Of a stretch of DNA of 64,000 nucleotides, positions 7,891 to 16,527 are shown piece after piece (within the stretch, counting starts at the first letter, position 1; every line of letters starts with the position of its first letter). The stretch is from Bog-756 sp049517675 (lineage in GTDB: Bacteria; Actinomycetota; Acidimicrobiia; Acidimicrobiales; RAAP-2): contig JBEKRV010000014.1 in the NCBI GenBank assembly GCA_049517675.1, positions 1-64,000 on the forward strand, given 5' to 3'. Both the position numbers and the translations under genes were made by a program. The notes under the pieces were generated by a model that worked only from the letters and a program-made list of their open reading frames with translations, searched no databases and was not told where the DNA came from.

Positions 7891-10443
7891 ATGCCAACTC
7901 TCCGAGGCGTGAATGCCGTGGCATCGCTCCGATCGCTCCGCCGGCGGCGCACCAGGGGCGCCGGGCCGATTCGCCGGAGCCCGTTCAGATCCGGCGATGT
8001 CGCGTCCGTACGCCCTGGGGCTCTTGCTGCAGTCGGCCTCCTGCTCTGCGCCATCTTCGTGCCCGCTTCGATCGGAACCCTGGCCGGGGATCACGGCTCG
8101 GCGACTGCCGGCCGGGCTCCATCAGTCATCCTGGCGAAGTCACCCGTCGCCCACCGTGGCAAAGCCACGCTGGACAACACCCAGATCTGCAACGGCGTGC
8201 CCCAGCCCCAATTCAGCGGCGGCACCGGATTCGGGCACACCGACCACTTCCTCAGTGACTACGTCGGTGCACCGGTGACCGGGGCCGCAGACGTGCCGAA
8301 CGCCGACTTCACCAACATCTTCCTCTTTCCCGACGGGGGGGATGCGTCGTTCACCTGGGACGACTTCCAAGCAGTTGAAGCCTCCCACGGTGTGACGATC
8401 CCGTCACAGGAGGACATCGACGCCATGACCACCTCGCTCGTGTGCAGCTCGTACTTCGATCTCCTCACCCAGTACAACATCAACCCTCCGATCTACTCGG
8501 GCGACGAGAACACCATCCCGAGCTGTGTGACGAACGCACTCAAGGACGCGGCGACGTCTCCGAACGGGGTGATGGAGTTCGCCACCATGCGCTCCTTCGC
8601 CGGGTGCGAGGACTCGTCGGCGGTCAATGCCAACACGTCTCCCCAGGTGAACATCTTCGTGGCGCCACCGATCACCGCGTCTGCCTACGGTCAGGACGGC
8701 GACGCGATGTGCTCGCCGGCGACCACGACCAACGCGTACCACGGCGCCGGCCTCAACGTTCCGAACCTCGCGGTGATCCCGGTGGACCCGGCCTGTTTCA
8801 ACGGCCCGGGCCTGGACGTCCTGGAGAGCCTGTCGCACGAGATGGCGGAGACCATCACGGATCCCTTCGGGCTGGGCTGGATCCACTCCAGTGGACCCAC
8901 CCAGTTCACCCAGGACTACGGCCAGGGCGAGGTTGCGGATATCTGTGAGAACTCGGGCGAGCTGGGCGGTCTCCACCCGACGGCACCCGCACCGTTCCCG
9001 AACGTCACCTCGGCGACCGGCGATGTGATCACCGGTCTGACCGTCGGGCCTTACTGGTCGGACCAGGACGACCAATGTGAGAACCCGTTCATCATGAACA
9101 CCACGATCATTCCGCTCGGGACGCCCGGTACCTCGGGGGATCTGAGTGGGCACGGCTCCATCACGGTACCGACCAATACCGGAGGCGAGGGCGCGTTCGA
9201 GGTGAACTCACTCGAACTGGAGGTCACGACGGGCAATGACAATCTGAACGGCGGATCCTCCGCCAACGTCGACCTGTCGGTCAACGAGCTGACGACCAAG
9301 GGAATGAAGTCGATCGACTACCAGGACTTCGGGCTGAACGAGGGGGCCGAGTGGGGGAACGGCACACTGCACGCAGTCCTCCTCAACTTCCCGAGCGGGG
9401 TGACCCTGGACAACATCACCCAGCTCAAGCTCAGCGGCGATCTCCCGAACGACACCTGGGACGTCACGGGCATCCGGCTCCTGGCCTCGGTGTCGCCGGT
9501 GTCGGGTAGCGGGTGTTCTTCCGAGGGTCCGGCGGAGGTCCTCGACATCCCGCAGGGCAAGACGGTGCTCTCGGACGGCAGCAAGGGACTGACCAGGTTC
9601 GTCGGCGATGTGTCGCAGTCGTTCCCCGAGACCCTGGCCATCCCGTCCGTCGACGACGATCTCCAGATCACCAGCCTCGACCTGACGGTCGATACCGGCA
9701 AAGCCGATCTGCGGGCCGGCAACGATCCGGGTGACAACGCCTCCGCCGTCCTGGATCTGACCAACGGGATCGACGTCGGATTCCCGAACGTCAACCAGAA
9801 CGACAATTGGCCCGCCGATCAGCCGCAGCCGGTCTCCCTGCTGTCGTTCGACTCGCTCCCACCGGATACGACAGCCGGCGAACTGTCGTCCCTGTCCATC
9901 ACCGCCGATCTGCCCGGTGGCCTCAGCGGAAGCAACTGGGACCTGGCCGGACTCTCGTTGTCCGTGTCCGTCGGCTGTCCGGCCACCACACCGGCCCCGG
10001 TGCTGTCCACCGTAAACCTGCTCGATGACGTGGGATCCACGACACTTCCGGACGGGCACACCGGCATCTGTCTCCTCTCGGGTTCGAACCACACCTGCCC
10101 GATCCTGATCCCCAATCCTGGGGCGCTCTACGACGACGACCAGGTCTACGGGTTCGAATTCACCATCGGGACGGGAGCCGACAATCTCAACGGCGGTAGT
10201 CTACTCGGGGACAACGCGACCGTGCAGATCGACAACTCCACGCAACCGAACCTCAACGAGTCCGACGACTGGGGGAACTGGACGGACAACTCGTTCCCGG
10301 TCTTCCAGTTGGCCTCTACGACGTCGACGATCGGGAGCATCACGTCCCTCAACATCGTCACGGACTTCACCGGCGTCTTCCCGGACAACTGGGACCTCTA
10401 TTCCGTGCAGATCACCGCCCTCGTCGTGGAGGACAGCACGTGA
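7891..10443 (+). CDS. Large secreted protein with HExxE motif and three tandem C-terminal repeats
   Basis: The start at 7891 is chosen for AAGGAG about five bases upstream. The 850-residue product has an Arg-rich N-terminus and a hydrophobic segment (GALAAVGLLLCAIFVPASIG) acting as signal or anchor. Next is a ~350-residue domain with SLSHEMAETITDP (H316, E317, E320). The motif resembles the 'SHE..E..TDP' box of secreted zinc-peptidase-like and EXORDIUM-like proteins, but no activity is proven. From ~residue 410 come three beta-rich repeats of ~120-150 residues, two with a DNLNGGS turn and all closing with a DxWD/NWD strand (TWDVTGIRLL, NWDLAGLSLS, NWDLYSVQIT). Paired cysteines fit an exported protein. 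The next gene starts 48 bp later on the same strand. Confidence 0.7.
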   Translation: MPTLRGVNAVASLRSLRRRRTRGAGPIRRSPFRSGDVASVRPGALAAVGLLLCAIFVPASIGTLAGDHGSATAGRAPSVILAKSPVAHRGKATLDNTQICNGVPQPQFSGGTGFGHTDHFLSDYVGAPVTGAADVPNADFTNIFLFPDGGDASFTWDDFQAVEASHGVTIPSQEDIDAMTTSLVCSSYFDLLTQYNINPPIYSGDENTIPSCVTNALKDAATSPNGVMEFATMRSFAGCEDSSAVNANTSPQVNIFVAPPITASAYGQDGDAMCSPATTTNAYHGAGLNVPNLAVIPVDPACFNGPGLDVLESLSHEMAETITDPFGLGWIHSSGPTQFTQDYGQGEVADICENSGELGGLHPTAPAPFPNVTSATGDVITGLTVGPYWSDQDDQCENPFIMNTTIIPLGTPGTSGDLSGHGSITVPTNTGGEGAFEVNSLELEVTTGNDNLNGGSSANVDLSVNELTTKGMKSIDYQDFGLNEGAEWGNGTLHAVLLNFPSGVTLDNITQLKLSGDLPNDTWDVTGIRLLASVSPVSGSGCSSEGPAEVLDIPQGKTVLSDGSKGLTRFVGDVSQSFPETLAIPSVDDDLQITSLDLTVDTGKADLRAGNDPGDNASAVLDLTNGIDVGFPNVNQNDNWPADQPQPVSLLSFDSLPPDTTAGELSSLSITADLPGGLSGSNWDLAGLSLSVSVGCPATTPAPVLSTVNLLDDVGSTTLPDGHTGICLLSGSNHTCPILIPNPGALYDDDQVYGFEFTIGTGADNLNGGSLLGDNATVQIDNSTQPNLNESDDWGNWTDNSFPVFQLASTTSTIGSITSLNIVTDFTGVFPDNWDLYSVQITALVVEDST

Positions 10444-10491
10444 TGCCCGCGACCACGGACACATACGTCACCGAGTCCCGGTGGTCGGGCC

Positions 10492-12072
10492 GTGGTTGAC
10501 CTGCGCCGCACCGCCGTCGTCGCCGGAGCCGCCGTGCTCGCCGTCGTGGCGGTGGCCCTCGTCGCGGTCTCCGGCCCGGACGCAGCCGGATCACGTCCGG
10601 CGGCGGCCACCTTGACGAAGAAGACGGTCGCGCCGCCGTGGACGGTGACCTCGAGTCCCGACCAGGGCGCCGGCGACAACCAGCTGTACGGCATCTCGTG
10701 CGTCAGTGCCACGACCTGCTTCGCGGTCGGCTCCGAGGCCTACGGGGGAGGGACGGAGGCCCTCATCGAGGCCTTCGCCGGCGGCTCGTGGTCGGTGGTC
10801 GCGGCCCCTGCGCTCACCGACTACAGCACCCTCTACGGGGTGTCCTGCACCGACGCGACCGACTGCGTCGCCGTGGGCATCGACGAGACCGGCGACGGTT
10901 CGGAGGCACTGGTGGAGACGCTCAGCGCCGGGGTGTGGACCGTCACCTCCACCCCGCCCACCGGCCCGGTCGGGAGCATCCTCAACGGCGTCTCGTGCAC
11001 CCGGGCGGCAGGCGTCATCAGCTGCAACGCCGTCGGATACCTCGACCTGTCCGGACAGGCGCAACCACTGGCGATGACATCGAACGCGGGGGTGTGGAAC
11101 ATCGACCCCATACCGCCTCTCTCCAGCGTGTACGGCGTCCTGAACGCCGTGTCGTGCACCGACGCGACCGACTGCATGGCCGTCGGTTACGACGAGGTGT
11201 CGGGCGTCACCGAAGCCCTGACCGAGAGCCTCACCGGAGCCGTCTGGTCGGTGAGCACGGGCTCCAGCCCCGACAGTGACAGCGTCCTGTCCGGCGTCTC
11301 GTGCATCTCGGCGACCGACTGCGTTGCGGTGGGGGACTACGTCACCGAGACGAGGATCTCCCAGACCCTCGTCGAGTCGTGGGACGGCGCCGCGTGGTCG
11401 GTGGACACCTCACCCGACCCCGGCAGTCAGGGGAATCTCCTCAGCGGGGTCTCGTGCCCGAGCGCCACCGACTGCGTCGCCGGGGGGTCCTCCACGGACG
11501 GAGCGGGCAACCAGACGCTCCTCCAGACCTGGGACGGGACCACGTGGTCGGACACCACGAGTCCGGACCCGGGCAGCACGTCGGACTACCTGACCGCTGC
11601 ATCGTGCCCGAGCATCGACAGCTGCCAGTCGGTCGGCGCATCGATCACGGGATCGGGCCCCGCCCAGACCTTGGTCCTGAGCTTCCAGGTCCCTCCGCCG
11701 GTCATCACCGAGGTGACCTTCAAGGGTGGTTCGAAGCATCCGAAGATCACCGTCACCGGAACCGGATTCGGGACCGAGCCCACCGGCGCCGCCACCAGTT
11801 GCAGCACCACGGGAAGCGACTATCCGGGCACCGACCTCGTCTTCCAGGACGTCACGGCCGGGTGGAGTGCGGGCGCGTCCGGAGACTGTCTGGGTCTGGT
11901 CGTGTCGCACTACAAGGCGACTGCTGTCGCCTTCTCCTTCGGTAGTGCCTACGCCACGGGTCTCCCTCCGGTCGAGCTCGTCCCGTCGGACATCTTCACG
12001 GTGAGCGTGGACGGCGCCACCTGCTCGGGCGCCGTACCCACGTCCGGTTCGGTGCCCTGCGGCGCCGAATGA
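10492..12072 (+). CDS. Secreted protein with seven cysteine-pair repeats and an IPT-like C-terminus
   Basis: A GTG at 10492 opens a 526-residue protein. It has a clear hydrophobic signal (TAVVAGAAVLAVVAVALVAV) ending near AAGSRPAAA. Residues ~60-400 hold seven units of 45-55 residues, each with a core such as LYGVSCTDATDCVAVG: two cysteines 6-9 apart followed by AVG, and a Trp-containing strand (GVWTV, GAAWSVD). Seven units suggest a seven-bladed propeller with one disulfide per blade. The last ~120 residues begin PPVITEVTFKGGSKHPKITV and look like an IPT/TIG-type Ig fold. It probably acts outside the cell in adhesion or polymer binding. It is likely co-transcribed with the gene ending at 10443. 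Confidence 0.75.
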   Translation: MVDLRRTAVVAGAAVLAVVAVALVAVSGPDAAGSRPAAATLTKKTVAPPWTVTSSPDQGAGDNQLYGISCVSATTCFAVGSEAYGGGTEALIEAFAGGSWSVVAAPALTDYSTLYGVSCTDATDCVAVGIDETGDGSEALVETLSAGVWTVTSTPPTGPVGSILNGVSCTRAAGVISCNAVGYLDLSGQAQPLAMTSNAGVWNIDPIPPLSSVYGVLNAVSCTDATDCMAVGYDEVSGVTEALTESLTGAVWSVSTGSSPDSDSVLSGVSCISATDCVAVGDYVTETRISQTLVESWDGAAWSVDTSPDPGSQGNLLSGVSCPSATDCVAGGSSTDGAGNQTLLQTWDGTTWSDTTSPDPGSTSDYLTAASCPSIDSCQSVGASITGSGPAQTLVLSFQVPPPVITEVTFKGGSKHPKITVTGTGFGTEPTGAATSCSTTGSDYPGTDLVFQDVTAGWSAGASGDCLGLVVSHYKATAVAFSFGSAYATGLPPVELVPSDIFTVSVDGATCSGAVPTSGSVPCGAE

Positions 12073-12220
12073 CGGCACCGGAAGGCGAGACCTTGACGAA
12101 CCACGCGAGGGTTGACGTCGATCCCTGGTGAAGGACGCGGGCGGGTCGGGCTCGGCCCGCTGTCACCTCAACCAGACCAGCTCAGGAAGATCCCACCCGA
12201 GCCCTTGTCAGCCCTTGCGG

Positions 12221-14308
12221 TCAGTTCGATCCATAGGACGGAGCCCCGAAGGAGTAGAGGCTGCCGTCTCCACCGACCATCCAGTAGCCACCGGTAGCCG
12301 CGTCATCGGCCATGCCGACGATCGACGTGGTCAGTTGACTGCTTCCGAGCGAACCGAGGAATTTGGCACCTCCGAAGGCGAAGATTCCCCCGTCCGATGC
12401 GACGAACCAGTACCCCGCTCCACTCGGGATCGAGGCCATCGACAGGATCGGCCTATTGAGGATGATGTTGCCGGTTGACCCGAAGAACGGGGCATCGAAC
12501 GCGAAGATCCCACCATCGCTGGCCACCTCCCAGTAGCCACCCGTCTGCGAGTCGGCGGCGATACCCACCACCGGTTGGTTCAAGACATGTTCACCCATCG
12601 AACCTTGAAAACGAGCATCACCGAAGGCGAAGATCCCACCATCGCCGGCGACGAGCCAATAGCCGCGTCCGTCCGGGGTCGGCGCCATGTCCACCACTGG
12701 AGCGTTCAGGTGCTGCCCACCCATCGACCCGAAGAATCCGGCATCTCCGAAGGCGAATGTGCCACCGTCCCCTGCCACCAGCCAGTAGCCCAGACCATCC
12801 GCGGTCGAAACGATATGGGCGATCGGTGAGTTCAGCGGTCGCCCGGCCATCGAGCCGTAGTTCTGGGCACTGCCGTGTGCGGAAACTCCGCCGGAGGCGC
12901 TCGCCAACCAGTACCCGTATCCATCCGGCAGTGCCGCCATACCGACCACCGATGTCGTGAGGGTGCCTGTATCCACCGGAGGGCTGAGAACCGGGATCAC
13001 CTGCTGGACCTGGGGTGCAGGCGTGAACTCACCATTTCCGGCCTGGTTCGCATCGATGACGCAGGTGCCTAGTCCGTTGAAGTGGATGTCGGTCCCCACC
13101 AGACTGCAGCCGCTCGAGTCCGGGTCGATCGTGATCGCCGGCGTCAGTCCCGACGAAGACTGCGCCTGAGGCTCATACGGGGCGGCGCCGACCGTCACCT
13201 CTGAAGGAGCAGTCGAGGTGAACCGCACGGACTGTGCATCCGGAAACATCACCACCGAGCCGTTGTCGGCGATGAGTCCGTCTCCCGCTGTGGTCTGCCC
13301 GACGGCGACACAGCTGGTTGTCGACGGACAGGCGACCATGGCCAGGTCACCCGATACTGCGGGCGGGATCTCCGCATTCCAGACGGATCCGCCATTGCTC
13401 GAAACGACAATTGCCATGAAGCCCGGAAAGCCGAGGGTTCCCACCGCAACGCATGCTGTGGATGTGATGCAATCCACCCCGGTCAACGTCGCCGTGCCGC
13501 TCGGAACGGTCGACGAATTCCATGTGGCGCCACCCGTGCTGCTCGTGAAGCCGACAGTGGGCGTCGTATCGGACCCGCCGACCGTCGCGCACGCTGTGAC
13601 AGTGGCACACGCTATCGACTGCTGGATCGCACTGTTGGGGAAATTGTCGGATGTCCAGCTGTCCCCGCCGTCGGTCGACCTCACCGCCACGTTCAGGCCA
13701 TCTGCCACGCACACCGATGTCGAACGCACACAGGAGACCGCGCTGAGGCCGTAGACCCCGGCAGGGACCGGTTCGTTCGTCCACGTCGACCCACCGTTGC
13801 CGGTCGCGAGCACCGGCCCGTCACTGGTGTTGTCGCTCAGCACGGCGACGCACTGCGTGGTGGACATGCATGACACGGCCGATAGACCGATGTTGAAGAC
13901 CCCGACGGGAAGAGGCTGTGACACCCACGTCGACCCACCATCGGTCGTCGCAAGGATCACCCCATTGGCGTCGTCGTACTGGCCGACCGCGTAGCAATCG
14001 GACACCGATGGGCAGGCGATGCCATAGAGGTCGGACACGGGAACCGGAAATGGCTCTGTCGTCCAGGTCGCGCCGCTGTTCTCGGTGGCAAGGATGCTCG
14101 TTCCTACCGCAAAGCACTCGGAACTACTGGGACATGCGATGGCATAGAGCGGGCCCGTGCCGGACGGCACGCTTTCGGTAGACCAGCTCGGTTGCGCAGC
14201 GGCCTGCGCCACGTGCATGCCGACCGGCGCGCCGGCCGCACCTACTGCGCTGACCACCACCAAGGCACCCGCCACGAGAGCCTTCTTGATGCCGAGTAAC
14301 CCGCCCAT
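12221..14308 (-). CDS. Mosaic secreted protein: seven cysteine-pair repeats plus six GYWLVA repeats
   Basis: The ATG at 14308 gives a 695-residue protein, with GGGAG nine bases upstream; an upstream in-frame start at 14347 is less likely. A signal peptide (KKALVAGALVVVSAVGAAGA, cleavage near AQAAA) precedes about seven units of the type LYGIACPSVSDCYAVG with sialidase-like 'GGSTW' turns (residues ~55-365). A linker domain follows (~365-450). Six GYWLVA units end the protein, for example APTPDGRGYWLVAGDGGIFA. The two halves match the separate neighbours at 10492 and 6182. A two-propeller extracellular protein is inferred; no catalytic residues were recognised. The gene converges with the one ending at 12072. 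Confidence 0.8.
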   Translation of the reverse strand: MGGLLGIKKALVAGALVVVSAVGAAGAPVGMHVAQAAAQPSWSTESVPSGTGPLYAIACPSSSECFAVGTSILATENSGATWTTEPFPVPVSDLYGIACPSVSDCYAVGQYDDANGVILATTDGGSTWVSQPLPVGVFNIGLSAVSCMSTTQCVAVLSDNTSDGPVLATGNGGSTWTNEPVPAGVYGLSAVSCVRSTSVCVADGLNVAVRSTDGGDSWTSDNFPNSAIQQSIACATVTACATVGGSDTTPTVGFTSSTGGATWNSSTVPSGTATLTGVDCITSTACVAVGTLGFPGFMAIVVSSNGGSVWNAEIPPAVSGDLAMVACPSTTSCVAVGQTTAGDGLIADNGSVVMFPDAQSVRFTSTAPSEVTVGAAPYEPQAQSSSGLTPAITIDPDSSGCSLVGTDIHFNGLGTCVIDANQAGNGEFTPAPQVQQVIPVLSPPVDTGTLTTSVVGMAALPDGYGYWLASASGGVSAHGSAQNYGSMAGRPLNSPIAHIVSTADGLGYWLVAGDGGTFAFGDAGFFGSMGGQHLNAPVVDMAPTPDGRGYWLVAGDGGIFAFGDARFQGSMGEHVLNQPVVGIAADSQTGGYWEVASDGGIFAFDAPFFGSTGNIILNRPILSMASIPSGAGYWFVASDGGIFAFGGAKFLGSLGSSQLTTSIVGMADDAATGGYWMVGGDGSLYSFGAPSYGSN
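12225..12975 (-). repeat. Six ~125-bp units coding GYWLVA repeats
   Basis: These are the C-terminal six units of the mosaic secreted protein. Unit four lacks the GD step and reads FDAPFFGSTGN, exactly as unit four (FDAPFHGSTGN) of the gene at 6182-7429 does. The domain was therefore duplicated as a whole. Confidence 0.6.
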
Positions 14309-14484
14309 GTTCCCGTGCTCCCGTCGTTCACTTTTCCAGACCATCACGGGCTGGTGGCAGGGAATAGTGGCACAGCGGACGATCCGGCGCCATCGTCAGA
14401 TCGGCCGGGATCCTCCGGATGACCACCGAGCAACGTGTCCGGCCCGGCATCCGCCGGGTCCGCCGCCTGCGCCGGGGCGATCGC

Positions 14485-15966
14485 TCACATGATCTCGGCG
14501 ATCAACGTCTCGGACTCCGCTTCGAACTCCTCGTCGACGACCGGTGCAGCGCTCGGCCGCTTGATGATGAGGAACCCGAGGACGATCGCCACCAGGACAC
14601 TGGCCAGGGCGACGACGAAGGCCAGACGGTACCCACCGTCCAGCGCGTCCATGGCCGAATGTCCCGAGGCGAGGAGCGAGGCCGTGCGACCGGCGGATAT
14701 CGCCCCGAGGACCGCCACCGAGAGCGCACCCGACACCTGCTGGGACACGTTGACGATGCCCGATCCGATGCCCGCATCCTTGGCCGGCACCGCGGCAAGG
14801 GCGATGGTCAGCAGGGGCGTGAACGCCGCTGCCGCCCCGAAGCCGATCAGCAGCACCGCCAGGAAGATCTGCGGGAAGTAGGCCGTATGGGCCCCGGATC
14901 CGACGAACAGGAGGAGTCCGACGGCCACCACCCCCAGGCCACCGAGCGCCGTGGCCCTGGGCCCGAATCTGCCCATGACCCGGGCGGTGATCCCGGAGGA
15001 CATCACCGCCACCATCAGGGTCTGGGGGAGGAACGCCAGGCCGGTGACGACGGGGTCGAAGCCCAGCACGCGCTGGAAGTAGAGGACCCCGATGAAGAAC
15101 GTGCTGTACATGCCCACGACCATCAGTCCCCGGACCAGGCTCGACGTCAGCAGGCCCGGTGATCTCATGACCTGCAGGGGCATCATCGGATGGGTCAGCC
15201 GGCTTTCGAGCAGGGCGAACCCGGCGAGCACGATGACCGCCCCGCCGCCGAAGGCCAGGGTGTGGGACGACCGCCACCCGTACTGGGTCGAGCTGACGAT
15301 GGCGTAGACGGCGAGCATCAGCCCACCGGTGCTCAGCACGGCGCCGCCGACGTCCAGTCCGGCCCGGACCCCCAGACCGACGTTCTCGTCGATGAGCATG
15401 GTCCCGACGACGAACGTGGCGATGCCGATGGGGATGTTGATGAAGAAGATCCAGTGCCAGCTCAGCGCCTGGGTCACGTACCCACCGACCAGGAGCCCGA
15501 GCGACCCGCCGCCGACGGCCACGATGATGTACGAGCTCATCGCCTTGGCCCGCTCCGCGGGGACGGGGAAGTCGGCGACGATGATCGCCAGGATGACCGA
15601 CGACGAAAGCGCGGCACCGAGCCCCTGGACGAACCTGGCTCCGACCAGGAGGGCCTGGGTGTCGGCCGCGCCGCATGCGGCCGAGGCCAGGGTGAACAGC
15701 GCCAGGCCCACCAGGAAGACCCGCTTCCGGCCGATGAGGTCACCGAGTCGACCGGCCAGCAGGAGCGCACCGGCGAAGGTGATCAGGTAGGCGTCGATCA
15801 CCCAGGCGAGCGAGGCCTGGGTGAAGTGCAGATCGCGCTGGATGGTGGGCAGTGCCACGTTCACGATCGTCTGGTCGAGCGTGTTCATCAACATCGCGAA
15901 GCAGACGACGATCAGGGCGACCCAGCGGCGACGTTCGTGGACGAAGCCGCGGATGGACGACGGCAT
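14485..15966 (-). CDS. MFS drug transporter, DHA2 (EmrB/QacA-type) family
   Basis: The 493-residue product has about 14 membrane helices, the DHA2 number. The antiporter motif DQTIVNVALPTIQRDL lies in helix 1, the loop 2-3 motif GRLGDLIGRKRVFLVG follows, and GGGSLGLLVGGYVTQ lies in helix 5. It would export hydrophobic compounds using the proton gradient at the cell membrane. The start at 15966 follows GAGGAAG; 21 extra in-frame codons upstream are probably not translated. The divergent MarR gene and the palindrome between them suggest MarR-controlled efflux. No substrate can be assigned from sequence. Confidence 0.85.
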   Translation of the reverse strand: MPSSIRGFVHERRRWVALIVVCFAMLMNTLDQTIVNVALPTIQRDLHFTQASLAWVIDAYLITFAGALLLAGRLGDLIGRKRVFLVGLALFTLASAACGAADTQALLVGARFVQGLGAALSSSVILAIIVADFPVPAERAKAMSSYIIVAVGGGSLGLLVGGYVTQALSWHWIFFINIPIGIATFVVGTMLIDENVGLGVRAGLDVGGAVLSTGGLMLAVYAIVSSTQYGWRSSHTLAFGGGAVIVLAGFALLESRLTHPMMPLQVMRSPGLLTSSLVRGLMVVGMYSTFFIGVLYFQRVLGFDPVVTGLAFLPQTLMVAVMSSGITARVMGRFGPRATALGGLGVVAVGLLLFVGSGAHTAYFPQIFLAVLLIGFGAAAAFTPLLTIALAAVPAKDAGIGSGIVNVSQQVSGALSVAVLGAISAGRTASLLASGHSAMDALDGGYRLAFVVALASVLVAIVLGFLIIKRPSAAPVVDEEFEAESETLIAEIM

Positions 15967-16028
15967 GGGAGCTTCCTCGGTCTTTGGGGGGGTACAGGGG
16001 TCTCTGGGGGGTGCAGGTTCCCTATGCA

Positions 16029-16057
16029 TTGATAGTCACTGATCTAGTGAGTGTCAA
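16029..16057. promoter_or_regulatory. MarR operator-like palindrome
   Basis: TTGATAGTCACT and AGTGAGTGTCAA flank a 5-base centre (gatct) and match at 10 of 12 paired positions. The site lies between the transporter start at 15966 and the MarR start at 16108, where an autoregulating MarR dimer would control both genes. Confidence 0.6.
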
Positions 16058-16094
16058 GTAGCGGTGGTAGTCGTCACTTCAGGATGGATTCGGC

Positions 16095-16100
16095 TATACT
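16095..16100 (+). promoter_or_regulatory. -10 box TATACT for a leaderless MarR transcript
   Basis: TATACT ends seven bases before the ATG at 16108. Transcription would start at or next to the start codon. No ribosome-binding site is needed or seen. Confidence 0.5.
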
Positions 16101-16107
16101 CCGACCG

Positions 16108-16518
16108 ATGTCGACGAGCACCACACCCGGGGTGACGGTCCTGGTGACCCAGCTGTCGAGGCTCATCTACCGGCGCACGTCCGAGGAGCTGCTGGGCATG
16201 ACCGTCAAGGAGTTCGCCACGCTCGCCATGCTGCGCGACCACAGCCCCCTCCCCCAGCAGGAGCTCGGCGAGATGCTGTGCGTCGATGCCAACAACCTCG
16301 TGCTGCTGCTCAACGACCTCGAGTCGAGGGAGTTCGCCCTCCGCCGACGCGATCCGTCCGACCGTCGCCGCCACCTTGTCGAGATCACCGATGAGGGACT
16401 GCGGGCGTTCGACAACGCCGAAAAGGGGATCGAGAGCGTCGAGGACGACGTCCTGGGGCTGCTCGCCCCTCACGAGCGGGTCGAGCTCCAGGAGCTCCTC
16501 GCCAAAGCGCTCGGCTGA
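16108..16518 (+). CDS. MarR-family transcriptional regulator
   Basis: The 136-residue product has the winged-helix of MarR proteins: LPQQELGEMLCVDANNLVLL (recognition helix region) and the wing FALRRRDPSDRRRHLVEITD with the conserved D-x-R-D/R. Helical ends dimerise the protein. It should bind the palindrome at 16029-16057 and release it on binding a phenolic or other ligand. The ATG at 16108 is chosen because TATACT lies seven bases upstream; an ATG at 16084 is also in frame. It diverges from the DHA2 transporter, its likely target. Confidence 0.8.
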   Translation: MSTSTTPGVTVLVTQLSRLIYRRTSEELLGMTVKEFATLAMLRDHSPLPQQELGEMLCVDANNLVLLLNDLESREFALRRRDPSDRRRHLVEITDEGLRAFDNAEKGIESVEDDVLGLLAPHERVELQELLAKALG

Positions 16519-16527
16519 ACTCCCCGC

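Noticed and set aside
6185..12975. Repeat arrays considered as CRISPR or satellite DNA
   Set aside because: The repeats are in frame, about 125-140 bp, diverged and protein-coding; there are no short identical repeats with unique spacers anywhere in the window.
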